Source: Variovorax paradoxus (lineage in GTDB: Bacteria > Pseudomonadota > Gammaproteobacteria > Burkholderiales > Burkholderiaceae_C). From it: a DNA stretch of 64,000 nt. Positions 55,681-64,000 of this stretch are shown here, piece after piece. Where the stretch lies: assembly GCF_024734665.1 (NCBI RefSeq), contig NZ_CP102931.1, positions 5,702,001-5,766,000 of the forward strand, given 5' to 3'. A program made the position numbers and the translations under genes. Positions within the stretch are counted from its first letter, which is position 1, and the number at the start of each line of letters is the position of its first letter. The notes beneath the pieces were generated by a model. The model worked only from the letters and a program-made list of their open reading frames with translations, was not told the DNA's origin and did no database searches.

Positions 55681-55727
55681 GGTTTTCCAGTGGAGTGAAA
55701 AAAAGAAAGAAGGAAGGGAAGGAAAAA

Positions 55728-57329
55728 TCAGATCGCAAGAAAGTGATGCACCTCGGGCTTGTCCGGCCCGATGTGAAAGCGCAGCGCCTCGCCCTGCAGG
55801 TCGGCATCGGCCTTCGACACGCGATGGTGCTGGCGCAGATGCTCCGCCCACGATTCGACGAGGAACCACTCGATCACCCGCTCCCCGTCGACCGTGTGCT
55901 CGTGCAGGCCCCAAGCGTAGGCACCGTCGCGGCGGCGTTCGAGAGACAGACGCTTCATCGCCTGTAGGAAGGCCGGGCGGTCTTCCTTGCGGATGCGGTA
56001 CTCGACCTGGATCATCACCGGCCCGCGGTCGTTCGCCACCGGCTCGGCGAGCAGCGGCTCGGGCCAGTGGTTCGATGCCTGCAGATCGGCCTCTCCGGCC
56101 GGCAGCCGCACGCGATGGAAGACCAGCCCGGCCACCACCAGCCCCACCGCCCCCGCCACCAGCGTGGCCGGCACGCCGATCTGCTGCGCCACCAGGCCCC
56201 AGCCCAGGCTGCCCGCAGCCATCGCGCCGTTGAACACCGTGAGGTACACGGCCAACCCGCGCCCGCGCACCCAGTTCGGCAGGATCGACTGGGCCACGCC
56301 GTTGAGCGTGGTCAGCGCAACGATCCAGCCCAGGCCCAGCAGCAACAGCAGCAGCACCGCCAGCCACTTCGGCGGCGCGAAGACCAGGCCGCCCATCACG
56401 GCCGCGGTGAGCAGCGCGGCCAGCAGCAGCATGCCGTCGGCATCGAGCCGCGCCCGCAGGCGCGGCAGCACCAGCGCACCGCCGATGGCGCCCGCCCCCA
56501 CCGCGCCGAGCAGCACGCCATAGAAGCCGGCGCTGCCGCCAAGCATCTGCCGCGCCACCAGCGGCAGCAGCGCCCACACCGAACTAGCGAACAGGAAGAA
56601 CACCGCCGCGCGCAACAGCACCACGTGCAGCTCCTTGCTGGCGCGCGTGTAGCGCAGGCCGGCGCGGAATGCGCCGAAGAAGTTCTCCGACAAGCCGCTG
56701 TCGACCGGCGCCGGGCGCTTCCACCACAGCAGCGCCGCGATCACGAACACGTAGCTCAGCACGTCGACGCCATAGGTGGCGGCCGCGCCGAAGCTCGCAA
56801 GAATCAGCCCGCCCGCCGCCGGCCCGATGGAGCGCGCGATGTTGATGCCCAGCGAGTTCAGCGCCACCGCGCTCTTCAGATCGCTGCGCGGCACCAGCTC
56901 CGGCACGATCGACTGCCAGGTCGGCCCCATCAGCGCCGCGCCGATGCCGCCCACGAAAGTCAGCGCGATCAGGTATTCGACCGTCAGCGCGCCTGTGTGC
57001 GAAAGCACCAGCAGCGCACCGCTGACGGCCGCGAGCACCACTTGCACGAAGATCAGGAAGCGCCGCCGGTCGAGGATGTCCGACAGCACGCCCGCAGGAA
57101 TTGCAAGCAGGAAGATCGGCAGCGTGGCCGCCGTCTGGATGAGCGCCACTGCCGTCGGGTTGGCGGACAGGTCCGTCACCAGCCACGAGCTGGCCACGTC
57201 GCGCATGAAGCTGCCGATGTTGCCGAGCACGGTGGCGGCCCAGAGCACCGCGAACACCGGCTGGCGAAGCGGCGCAAAGGCGCCGGGCTGCGGTGCCGGT
57301 GCGACCGCACTGTGCGAATGTTCAGACAT
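55728..57329 (-). CDS. MFS exporter (EntS-like, MFS_3 type) with a C-terminal cytoplasmic domain
   Basis: 533 residues from the ATG at 57329, which has AGGAG 7 bases upstream. Ten to twelve membrane helices (about 20-410), with the inter-helix signature [13 protein letters not shown]. The last about 100 residues ([19 protein letters not shown] onward) form a soluble domain resembling antibiotic-biosynthesis-monooxygenase folds; this combination is known for the MFS_3 family. It overlaps the DoxX gene by 8 bases. It probably exports a product or substrate of the operon. Confidence 0.88.
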   Translation of the reverse strand: MSEHSHSAVAPAPQPGAFAPLRQPVFAVLWAATVLGNIGSFMRDVASSWLVTDLSANPTAVALIQTAATLPIFLLAIPAGVLSDILDRRRFLIFVQVVLAAVSGALLVLSHTGALTVEYLIALTFVGGIGAALMGPTWQSIVPELVPRSDLKSAVALNSLGINIARSIGPAAGGLILASFGAAATYGVDVLSYVFVIAALLWWKRPAPVDSGLSENFFGAFRAGLRYTRASKELHVVLLRAAVFFLFASSVWALLPLVARQMLGGSAGFYGVLLGAVGAGAIGGALVLPRLRARLDADGMLLLAALLTAAVMGGLVFAPPKWLAVLLLLLLGLGWIVALTTLNGVAQSILPNWVRGRGLAVYLTVFNGAMAAGSLGWGLVAQQIGVPATLVAGAVGLVVAGLVFHRVRLPAGEADLQASNHWPEPLLAEPVANDRGPVMIQVEYRIRKEDRPAFLQAMKRLSLERRRDGAYAWGLHEHTVDGERVIEWFLVESWAEHLRQHHRVSKADADLQGEALRFHIGPDKPEVHHFLAI

Positions 57330-57720
57330 GGGCACGCTCCTTCAGGTCATGCCAGGCGACGAGCAGGAAGCCGCCGACCAGCCCGAGATGTTCGAAGAAG
57401 GAGTTTGCCGCCATGAAGCGCTCCTGCCCGATCGGCATCTGCCAGAAGCGCAGCGCCACGAAAGTCGCCATCAGCGTGAAGCCCGCAAGCGCCAGCGCAC
57501 CGAGCCAGCGCAGGCGACCGGCGAGGATCAACGCCGAGGCCCCGAGCTCCAGCACGATGACCGCCACGGCCAGCGGGCCGGCGGGCGACAGGCCGAAGTG
57601 GTTCATCTCCGCGAGGGCCGAGTTGAAGTCCATCGCCTTGTTCAGCCCGCCCTGAAGATAGGCCGCGCACAGCAGCAGCAAGGCAATCCAGCGAAGCGCG
57701 GGCGAAGTGGTCCAGCGCAT
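57322..57720 (-). CDS. DoxX-family membrane protein
   Basis: 132 residues from the ATG at 57720. Four membrane helices; the DoxX-like start is LRWIALLLLCAAYLQGGLNKAMDF, then GLSPAGPLAVAVIVLELGAS. DoxX-like proteins are often linked to quinone or thiol redox steps, without a settled role. It begins 2 bases after the amidohydrolase stop and overlaps the MFS start. Confidence 0.85.
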   Translation of the reverse strand: MRWTTSPALRWIALLLLCAAYLQGGLNKAMDFNSALAEMNHFGLSPAGPLAVAVIVLELGASALILAGRLRWLGALALAGFTLMATFVALRFWQMPIGQERFMAANSFFEHLGLVGGFLLVAWHDLKERAHV

Positions 57721-57722
57721 CG

Positions 57723-59618
57723 TCACACCGCCCAGCAGGCGCAGCCGAGCGCGCCCCAGAAGCTCTTCAGGTCGGCAATGGGCAGCTTGCTGCTCCAGGC
57801 CGTGGCGTGCTGGTGGCCGTGCACGTTGCAGTTGTTGGCGCAGGCACACGACATCGCGGCGTTACGCAGCACCTTCTGCATCGGAGCGCCCTCGGGATCG
57901 GCCCAGCCGGCATAGCCGCCGAAGGTGCGCGCGGGCGACCAGTCGGGCATGGCCGGCGGCGGCGCGCCTTCGTCCAGCGCGGTGAACGGGCCGGCGCCGT
58001 AGACCACCTTGCCGCCCACCATGGTGAGCAGCGCGGTGGTGTCGGCAATCTCCGATTCGGCGCAGGCGAAGAAGTCGCGGTCGGGCACCACGAGGTCGGC
58101 GAGCTGGCCGGCCTGGATGCGGCCCTTCTTGCCCTCCTCGTTCGAAAACCATGTGACGTTCTCGGTCCACATGCGCAGCGCCTGTTCGCGGTCGATCAGG
58201 TTGCGCTGCGGCGTGATCTGCAGGCCACCCACCGTCTTGCCCGTGACCAGCCACGACAGCGACACCCACGGGTTGTACGAGGCCACGCGCGTCGCGTCGG
58301 TGCCGGCCGAGACCTTCACGCCCTTTTCGAGCATGCGCTTCACCGGCGGCGTGGCTTCGGCCGCGCCGGGGCCGTAGCGCTCGACGAAATACTCGCCCTG
58401 GTAGGCCATGCGGTGCTGCACCGCGATGCCGCCGCCCAGCGCCGCGATGCGGTCGATCGACTGGTCGGAGATGGTCTCGGCGTGGTCGAAGAACCAGTTC
58501 AGGCCGGCCAGCGGCGTGTCCTGGTTGACACGCTCGAACACGTCGAGCGAGCGGCTGATGGTCTCGTCGTAGGTGGCGTGCATGCGCCAGGGCCAGCGGT
58601 TCTGCACCAGCACGCGCACCACGTCTTCCAGCTCGCCTTCCATTTCAGGCGCCATGTCAGGGCGCGGCTGGCGGAAGTCCTCGAAGTCGGCGGCGGAAAA
58701 CACCAGCATCTCGCCGGCGCCGTTGTGGCGGAAGTAGTCGTCGCCCTGCTTGTACTTGGAGTTGGCGGTCCAGTTCAGGAAGTCCTGCTTCTCCTGCTTG
58801 GGCTTCTGCGTGAACAGGTTGTAGGCCAGGCGGATGGTGAGTTGCCCGTCGTCGGCCAGCTTCTGGATCACGGCGTAGTCGTCGGGGTAGTTCTGGTTGC
58901 CGCCGCCCGCGTCGATGGCGCCGGTCACGCCCAGCCGGTTGAGCTCGCGCATGAAGTGGCGCGTGGAATTGAGCTGGTAGTCGAAGGGCAGCTTCGGCCC
59001 CTTGGCCAGCGTGGCGTAGAGGATGGCCGCGTTGGGCTTGGCCAGCAGCAGGCCCGTGGGGTTGCCGGCGCTGTCGCGCACGATCTCGCCGCCGGGCGGC
59101 GCGGGCGTGTCCTTGGTGTAGCCCACCGCACGCAGCGCAGCGCCGTTGAGCAATGCGCGGTCGTACAGGTGCAGGATGAAGACCGGCGTGTCGGGCGCGA
59201 CGGCGTTCAGCTCCTCGATGGTCGGCAGGCGCTTTTCCACGAACTGGTGTTCGGTGAAGCCGCCCACCACGCGCACCCATTGCGGCGCGGGCGTGTTCGC
59301 AACCTGCCGCTTGAGCATGCCCATGGCGTCGGCCAGGCTGCGCACGCCGTCCCAGCGCAGCTCCATGTTGAAGTTCAGGCCGCCGCGAATGATGTGCAGG
59401 TGGTTGTCGATCAGCCCCGGCAGCACGCGCTTGCCGTGCAGGTCGATCACGCGGGTGCGGCTGCCGGCCATCGGCAGGATGTCGTGCGAGCGGCCGACGT
59501 GGGTGAAGCGGCCGTCCTTGATGGCCACGGCGTCGGCCGTGGGGTTGGCGCGGTCGAGGGTGGTGAACAGCCCGCGATGAAGGATCAGGTCGGGCGGGGT
59601 CGTCATGTTCTCAGCCAT
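57723..59618 (-). CDS. YtcJ-like metal-dependent amidohydrolase
   Basis: 631 residues from the ATG at 59618, or 627 from 59606. Amidohydrolase superfamily, amidohydro_3 type: VLPGLIDNHLHIIRGG holds the first metal-binding His pair, MHATYDETISRSLDVF and FDHAETIS further ligands, and SAGTDATRV the late Asp. The C-terminal part carries several Cys and His (about 600-620) that could bind metal. It hydrolyses an amide, carbamate or similar bond. Its start overlaps the XapX gene by 8 bases. Confidence 0.88.
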   Translation of the reverse strand: MAENMTTPPDLILHRGLFTTLDRANPTADAVAIKDGRFTHVGRSHDILPMAGSRTRVIDLHGKRVLPGLIDNHLHIIRGGLNFNMELRWDGVRSLADAMGMLKRQVANTPAPQWVRVVGGFTEHQFVEKRLPTIEELNAVAPDTPVFILHLYDRALLNGAALRAVGYTKDTPAPPGGEIVRDSAGNPTGLLLAKPNAAILYATLAKGPKLPFDYQLNSTRHFMRELNRLGVTGAIDAGGGNQNYPDDYAVIQKLADDGQLTIRLAYNLFTQKPKQEKQDFLNWTANSKYKQGDDYFRHNGAGEMLVFSAADFEDFRQPRPDMAPEMEGELEDVVRVLVQNRWPWRMHATYDETISRSLDVFERVNQDTPLAGLNWFFDHAETISDQSIDRIAALGGGIAVQHRMAYQGEYFVERYGPGAAEATPPVKRMLEKGVKVSAGTDATRVASYNPWVSLSWLVTGKTVGGLQITPQRNLIDREQALRMWTENVTWFSNEEGKKGRIQAGQLADLVVPDRDFFACAESEIADTTALLTMVGGKVVYGAGPFTALDEGAPPPAMPDWSPARTFGGYAGWADPEGAPMQKVLRNAAMSCACANNCNVHGHQHATAWSSKLPIADLKSFWGALGCACWAV

Positions 59619-59898
59619 GGCGGGTTTCCTTGTTGGGGGTTTCGGCGGCGGTTTGGGCGGGCAGGCATTTCGGCAACTCGCCGAACACGTGCGGCTTGAC
59701 CTGATGGTTCAGCCACGAGGTGGCCACGGCGTCGGGCTTGACCCAGCTCTTGATGAGCGGCGGGATCTGCTCGCCGAGCAGGATCCCGAGAAGCCCCACC
59801 AGGGCGATGACCGGCGGCGCCGGCGAGCGCACCTGGAACAGTGCGTAGATCACGCCGACCAGCAGGCCGAGCGCAAGCGACAGGACGTAGGGCTTCAT
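59611..59898 (-). CDS. XapX (DUF1427) domain small membrane protein
   Basis: 95 residues from the ATG at 59898. Two hydrophobic segments (YVLSLALGLLVGVIYALF and PPVIALVGLLGILLGEQI) define the XapX domain; a polar tail of about 40 residues follows. Function unknown; in my experience often next to amidohydrolase or cysteine hydrolase genes, as here. It lies 17 bases after the isochorismatase-like gene. Confidence 0.82.
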   Translation of the reverse strand: MKPYVLSLALGLLVGVIYALFQVRSPAPPVIALVGLLGILLGEQIPPLIKSWVKPDAVATSWLNHQVKPHVFGELPKCLPAQTAAETPNKETRHG

Positions 59899-59915
59899 CT
59901 TGTTCACCCTGGCGC

Positions 59916-60569
59916 TCAGCCTTCGTGCGCGCCGAACATGGTCTTGGCGTAAGTCACGCCAAGGCCGTAGGCGCCGCCAACCTTTTTCGCGATGCCGGTG
60001 GTCAGCTCGTAGGTGTCGCCGCGGGCCCAGTCGCGCTGCAGCTCGAGCAGGTATTGCAGCGAGGTCATCGGCTGCGCGCCGGCCTGCACCATGCGCTCCA
60101 TCGCGCGGTTGTGCGCCTCGGCCGATACGTCGCCGCAGGCGTCGGCAATCACGTACACCTCGAAGCCCTGGTCGAGCGCCGACAGCGCCGGGCCGACGAT
60201 GCAAACGCTGGTCCACAGGCCCGCCAGCACGATGCGCGGCTTGCCGATCTGGTTCACGCGCTCGATCACGGCGGCGTCTTCCCAGGTGTTCATCGAGGTG
60301 CGGTCGAGCATCTTCTGGCCCGGAAAGGCGTCGGTGATCTCGCTGAACATCGGGCCCGAGAAGCTCTTCTCGGCCACTGTCGTGAGAATGGTCGACACAC
60401 CGAAGCCGGCCGCCGCCTGCGCCACCAGCGCGGCGTTGTTGCGCAGGTTCACGGCGTCGATGGAATGCGTGGCAAAGGCCATCTGCGACTGGAAGTCGAT
60501 CATCACCAGCGTGTGGTCGGTGGGGGTGAGCAGCTTGGCGCCGGCGGTGGGGGTGGCCTTGATGGACAT
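59916..60569 (-). CDS. Isochorismatase-like cysteine hydrolase (YcaC type)
   Basis: 217 residues from the ATG at 60569, preceded by AAGGAGC at 5 bases. The catalytic Asp 25 (TLVMIDFQSQM) and Cys 123 (LAGLWTSVCIVGPAL) of the cysteine-hydrolase fold are present. It resembles YcaC-type hydrolases of unknown substrate. First gene of a six-gene operon facing a LysR regulator; it probably acts on an amide or imide handled by the amidohydrolase encoded two genes on. Confidence 0.88.
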   Translation of the reverse strand: MSIKATPTAGAKLLTPTDHTLVMIDFQSQMAFATHSIDAVNLRNNAALVAQAAAGFGVSTILTTVAEKSFSGPMFSEITDAFPGQKMLDRTSMNTWEDAAVIERVNQIGKPRIVLAGLWTSVCIVGPALSALDQGFEVYVIADACGDVSAEAHNRAMERMVQAGAQPMTSLQYLLELQRDWARGDTYELTTGIAKKVGGAYGLGVTYAKTMFGAHEG

Positions 60570-60694
60570 GTGAAGCTCCTTGCGGTTGAGTGGATATTCG
60601 ATTGAATTCACAATTGCTTTCGGAGGGAATCTCCTTGGCATGGACTGAATCATCGGGTCCGCATCAACTGTCATCGACGAAACTTTTCACAGGC

Positions 60695-60717
60695 AATGAT
60701 CGAAGTTTTCGATCATT
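60695..60717. promoter_or_regulatory. Palindromic LysR operator
   Basis: AATGATCGAA (60695-60704) and TTCGATCATT (60708-60717) form a perfect 10-bp inverted repeat around GTT. It contains the LysR-type T-N11-A pattern (T at 60700, A at 60712). It lies 51 bases before the LysR start and 126 before the divergent hydrolase start, the classical place for a shared operator. It is the only A+T-rich palindrome in this region. Confidence 0.75.
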
Positions 60718-60767
60718 CTTTTTTCACCCCTTTCTCACTCCTTTTTTCTTCTTCAAGGAACCGCAGC

Positions 60768-61685
60768 GTGCTCAAACTCAGCCTGGAAGCCATCGAGGTC
60801 GTCGACGCCATCGCCCGCCACGGCTCCTTCGCCGCCGCCGCCACTCGCCTGAACAAGGTGCCCTCCACCATCTCGTACGCCGTGGGCAAGCTGGAGGAAC
60901 AGCTAGGCATGTTGCTGTTCGAGCGCAACGGCCCGCGCGTGACCCTCACCGCCGCCGGCGAGGAAATGCTCAAGGAGGGCCGCTGGCTGCTCAGCGCCGC
61001 GAGCGATCTCGAATCGCGCATGCGGCTGATCGCCACCGGCTACGAGTCGGAGCTGCGCCTCGTGCATGACTCGCTCATTCCCACGCAAGCGCTCATCGAC
61101 GACATCCGCGCCTTCGAAGACCTGCGCTGCGGCACGCGGCTGCGCATCGGCTGCGAGGCGCTCACCGGCAGCTGGGAGGCGCTGCGCGAGGGCCGCGCCG
61201 ACATCGTCATCGCCGCGGGCGAAGGCCCGGCCGGCGGCGGCTACCAGGCCGTGACCGTGGGCAGCCTCGACTTCGCGTTCTGCGTGGCGCCTTCGCACCC
61301 GCTCACCCGGCTCGGCCGGCCGCTGCAGCGCGGCGACCTGCTGGAGTGCAACGCCATCGTGGTGGGCGACAGCGCACGCACGCTGTCGGAGCGCACTGTC
61401 GGCCTGCTGGCCGGCCAGCCGCGCATCACCGTGCCCTCGATGCCCGCGAAGATCGCCTGCCAGGTGGCCGGCCTGGGCCACGGCTTTTTGCCGCGCGCCT
61501 GCATCCTGGGCGAACTCAAGCGCGGCACGCTGGTCGAGCTGCCCACCGAGGAGCCGCGCCCACCCGAGGCCTTCTGGCTGGCGTGGAAGACCGGCGCGCA
61601 GGGGCAAGCGCTGCGCTGGTGGCGCGAGCGGATGAACCGCACGCTGGTGCCGGCGCTGCTGCCGCGCTCGGCCGGGTGGCAGTGA
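60768..61685 (+). CDS. LysR-family regulator of the hydrolase operon
   Basis: 305 residues from a GTG at 60768, preceded by AAGGA; the frame is open to 60696, but that would place coding sequence over the operator and add residues outside the family. The N-terminal helix-turn-helix (LEAIEVVDAIARHGSFAAAA, then VPSTISYAVGKLEEQLG) and a periplasmic-binding-like effector domain (about 90-295) are clear. By divergence and operator it should control the six genes at 54859-60569. Confidence 0.9.
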   Translation: MLKLSLEAIEVVDAIARHGSFAAAATRLNKVPSTISYAVGKLEEQLGMLLFERNGPRVTLTAAGEEMLKEGRWLLSAASDLESRMRLIATGYESELRLVHDSLIPTQALIDDIRAFEDLRCGTRLRIGCEALTGSWEALREGRADIVIAAGEGPAGGGYQAVTVGSLDFAFCVAPSHPLTRLGRPLQRGDLLECNAIVVGDSARTLSERTVGLLAGQPRITVPSMPAKIACQVAGLGHGFLPRACILGELKRGTLVELPTEEPRPPEAFWLAWKTGAQGQALRWWRERMNRTLVPALLPRSAGWQ

Positions 61686-61694
61686 GGGGGAGCG

Positions 61695-62324
61695 TCAGCC
61701 CGCCACGCGCAGCTTGTCCAGCGCCCGGTCCAGAAACGCCAATCGGTCCTGCCCCCAGAACCGCTCACCGTTCAGAATGAAAGTCGGCGCCCCGAACACA
61801 CCCGCCTCCACCGCCTCCGCGCTGTAGACCCGGTAAGCCGCCAGCGTCTCGGCCGACTGCTCCAGCGCCTGCAGCGAGGCGCCGTCGTAGCCGGTCTCGT
61901 CGGCCACCGCGATGCGCACTTCGGCCTGCGAGGTGTCGCGCTCCTCGGCCCACAGCGCGCGCAGCAGCGCATGCGACAGCGGCTGCGCGTCGAGCCCCTG
62001 CAGCTGCGCGGCAATCACCATCCAGCCCGGGTACTTGTTCCAGTTTGGATCGCTCGGCGCGCCCTTGGGGTAGTGCGCGGGCGCCAGGTTCAGCGGCATG
62101 CCGAGGTAGTCGCTCCAGCGGGCGAGCTCCAGCGCGTGGTACGTGCGGCGCGGCTCGGGCCGTGTCTTCAGCGGAATGCCGCCGGTCTGCGGCACCACCG
62201 CCTGGAAGTCGTACGGTTTGAGCGTGAGCCGCACGTGGTGGCGGCGCACGATGTCTTGAAGTTGCGGGCCGCCGAGGTAGGCCCAGGGGGAAGAGAGGCT
62301 GTAGTAGCAGTCGAGCGCGATCAT
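61695..62324 (-). CDS. 2-hydroxychromene-2-carboxylate isomerase-like (DsbA/GST-kappa fold) protein
   Basis: 209 residues from the ATG at 62324. Thioredoxin-type start IALDCYYSLSSPWAYLGGP, with Ser in place of a thioredoxin CxxC, and the C-terminal GVFGAPTFILNGERFWGQDR block of the HCCA isomerase family. Members isomerise aromatic degradation intermediates with glutathione. No naphthalene or other ring-cleavage genes are nearby, so the true substrate is open. It is convergent with the LysR gene (9-base gap) and divergent from the MFS gene. Confidence 0.85.
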   Translation of the reverse strand: MIALDCYYSLSSPWAYLGGPQLQDIVRRHHVRLTLKPYDFQAVVPQTGGIPLKTRPEPRRTYHALELARWSDYLGMPLNLAPAHYPKGAPSDPNWNKYPGWMVIAAQLQGLDAQPLSHALLRALWAEERDTSQAEVRIAVADETGYDGASLQALEQSAETLAAYRVYSAEAVEAGVFGAPTFILNGERFWGQDRLAFLDRALDKLRVAG

Positions 62325-62409
62325 GTTTCGATTATCTTCAGCGCATGCCCGCCGCCGCCGCGCTCCCCACCCTTCTCCCCTCGGGGTTTGCGCAGGCCAT
62401 GCCGGCACG

Positions 62410-63612
62410 ATGAAGTTTCCGGCTTTTCTCTTCTCGCTCTTCGTCTCCAAGCTGGCTGACCAGATCCTGCTGTTCCTGGTGCCGCTCGTGGTGTTCCAGG
62501 TGACGCAGGATGTGGCGTGGTCGGGCTACGCCTTCGCGGCCGAGACGCTGCCGCGCTTTCTCTCGTTTCCCGTTTGCGGCGCGCTGTGCGACCGCATCTC
62601 GCCGCTGAAGCTGCTGCGCGGCAGCCAGGTGTTTCGCGCGCTGGTGTGCGTGCTCGGCGTGCTGGGCAACGAGGCCATGGGCGGCATCGGCTGGCTCGTG
62701 GGGCTGTCGGCCGTGTGCGGCGTGCTCACCACGCAGGGAATGATGGCCCGCGAGGTGATGCTCCCGCAGATCGCCAGCGGAACCCGGGGCCTGGGCTTCG
62801 ACAAGGTGCTGGCCTACGCACAGACCGCCGACCAGACCGGCATGGTGCTCGGCCCCCTGCTGGCGGCTGCACTGATTGCAGTGTGGCCCTGGCAGGCGGC
62901 AGTGGGCGCCGCGGCGGCGCTGTTCCTGCTGGCCGACATAGCCACTGCCTGGTGGCGGCGCGGCAACCCCGTCGAACTGCACGAGCCGCAGGGCGAGCCA
63001 GGGCAGCATCTGCTGAAACCCATCGCCACCGCACTCGGCCACCTGCTGCGCCTGCCGGGCCTGCTGCGGCTGACCATGCTCACGTCCGGCGTGAACCTGA
63101 TGCTCGGCACCACGCTGGCCTCTTCCGCCGCGATGGTCACCGGGCTGCACCAGCGCTCCGCCACCTACTACGCCGGGCTGCAGACGCTCGGGGCCGTGGC
63201 CACCATCGTGATCCTGCTGGCGATCATCCGGGGATCGATCGCGCTGAAGCGCATGGGCATCACCGCCTACCTGCTGATACTGGCCGGCGGCCTGCTCACG
63301 GCCGCGAGCACCAGCCACTGGGGCTACGCGGCTGGCTTCCTGCTGGTGATCGGGTTCGACAAGATGTTCAGCATCTACATCCGCATCCACCGGCAGCGGA
63401 TCATTCCGGTGAAGGACTACGGCAAGACCACCGGGGTGATCGTGCTGCTGAACAACCTGACGCAGCCGCTTGCGGGGCTGATCGTCGGTGCGTTTGCGGA
63501 TGCGACGCAGACGCGTGGCGTGATCTTTTCGCTTTGCCTGCTGGTAGGGGCCATCGGCATCGTTGCCGCCGTTGCGGCCAGCAGGGGAGCCGCTGCTGCT
63601 GCAGAGCCTTGA
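62410..63612 (+). CDS. MFS transporter
   Basis: 400 residues from the ATG at 62410; the frame is open upstream to 62323 with an Arg/Pro-rich sequence that would overlap the divergent gene. About eleven to twelve membrane helices starting FLFSLFVSKLADQILLFLVPLVVF, with CDRISPLKLL between helices 2 and 3. Drug or metabolite exporter type; the substrate is unknown. The Ala-rich C-terminus is short. Confidence 0.82.
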   Translation: MKFPAFLFSLFVSKLADQILLFLVPLVVFQVTQDVAWSGYAFAAETLPRFLSFPVCGALCDRISPLKLLRGSQVFRALVCVLGVLGNEAMGGIGWLVGLSAVCGVLTTQGMMAREVMLPQIASGTRGLGFDKVLAYAQTADQTGMVLGPLLAAALIAVWPWQAAVGAAAALFLLADIATAWWRRGNPVELHEPQGEPGQHLLKPIATALGHLLRLPGLLRLTMLTSGVNLMLGTTLASSAAMVTGLHQRSATYYAGLQTLGAVATIVILLAIIRGSIALKRMGITAYLLILAGGLLTAASTSHWGYAAGFLLVIGFDKMFSIYIRIHRQRIIPVKDYGKTTGVIVLLNNLTQPLAGLIVGAFADATQTRGVIFSLCLLVGAIGIVAAVAASRGAAAAAEP

Positions 63613-63639
63613 TGGCAGCGGTGGTCAAATCCAACCGCC

Positions 63640-64000
63640 ATGCTCAACCTGAACCGTTTCGATCTCATCTCCCTGCGCCTTTTCGTCGCAGTCGTCGATG
63701 CAGGGAGCCTGACGGCGGGCGCAGATCGATTCGGCGTTTCGCTCCCGGCAGTGAGCAAGCGCATCACCGACCTCGAACGGCATTGCGGCGTCGCCCTGCT
63801 CCAGCGGGGGCAGCGCGGCGTGACCGCCACGCCGGAGGGACAGACCCTGCACCGACACGCCATCGAGGTGATCGCGCGGCTGGAGCAACTCGTGCAGGCC
63901 GTTGACGATCTTCAATCGGGTGCCACCGGCCACCTGCGGCTGTGCGCCAATCCTTCCGCTTTCGGAGGCTTCCTGCCGAGCGTGCTGGCGGCGTATGCCC
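63640..64000 (+). CDS. LysR-family regulator, cut by right window edge
   Basis: The first 120 residues from the ATG at 63640. A full N-terminal helix-turn-helix (LISLRLFVAVVDAGSLTAGADRF, then SLPAVSKRITDLERHCGVALLQR) and the start of the effector domain (GHLRLCANPSAFGGFLPSVL) are visible. It begins 27 bases after the MFS transporter on the same strand; whether it regulates that gene is unknown. Confidence 0.9.
   Translation, partial: MLNLNRFDLISLRLFVAVVDAGSLTAGADRFGVSLPAVSKRITDLERHCGVALLQRGQRGVTATPEGQTLHRHAIEVIARLEQLVQAVDDLQSGATGHLRLCANPSAFGGFLPSVLAAYA

Noticed and set aside
1..64000. CRISPR array, insertion sequence, prophage or rRNA/tRNA genes
   Set aside because: No regularly spaced direct repeats, transposase, integrase (other than XerC) or stable RNA sequences were seen.

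Overview
The window is a high-G+C chromosomal segment of a betaproteobacterium. The complete division and cell wall (dcw) cluster, the single-cysteine DksA, the RNB nuclease-TonB-aroE-mtgA gene order and the protein styles together point to Burkholderiales, family Comamonadaceae, most likely Variovorax or a close relative. That assignment is inferred from gene content and remembered family sequences, not from a search. I see no rRNA, tRNA, insertion sequence, prophage or CRISPR array.

Layout. 1-4446 (minus): aroG (cut by the left edge) behind an aromatic-rich leader peptide and attenuator, a BamE-like lipoprotein, tldD and rodA. 4576-9288: a large unrecognised lipoprotein, then a response regulator/histidine kinase pair. 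9289-9686: a long intergenic stretch with a structured, terminator-ended RNA candidate. 9687-17209 (mostly plus): YqiA-like esterase, RNB nuclease, TonB-like protein, aroE, mtgA, a DUF2809 protein, and a PlsC-like/CdsA-like phospholipid pair. 17216-22865: a TPR-like protein, ruvC, and a serine hydroxymethyltransferase-like enzyme divergent from a LysR regulator.

22935-42315 (minus) is the full dcw cluster, read mraZ-rsmH-ftsL-ftsI-murE-murF-mraY-murD-ftsW-murG-murC-ddl-ftsQ-ftsA-ftsZ-lpxC, followed by a 58-residue membrane protein. Most junctions overlap by 4 bases or lie within about 15 bases, so it is probably one long operon. A ladder of 10-bp-spaced AGTG repeats before mraZ looks like the MraZ operator. 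Upstream lie hslVU, a STAS-domain protein and dksA, with DUF945 and CobW-like genes beyond. 50371-54786 is dapF-DUF484-DUF218-xerC-rlmI.

54859-60569 is a six-gene accessory operon (isochorismatase-like hydrolase, XapX protein, amidohydrolase, DoxX, MFS exporter, alpha/beta hydrolase). It diverges from a LysR regulator, with a perfect 23-bp palindrome between them. The window ends with a 2-hydroxychromene-2-carboxylate isomerase-like protein, a second MFS transporter and a LysR gene cut by the right edge.

The most notable observations are the aroG attenuator with its aromatic-codon leader peptide, the roughly 190-residue acidic insertion inside MurD, the proline-rich insertion inside the PlsC-like enzyme, the lysine/alanine-rich tail on a DksA lacking most zinc ligands, and the MraZ operator ladder.
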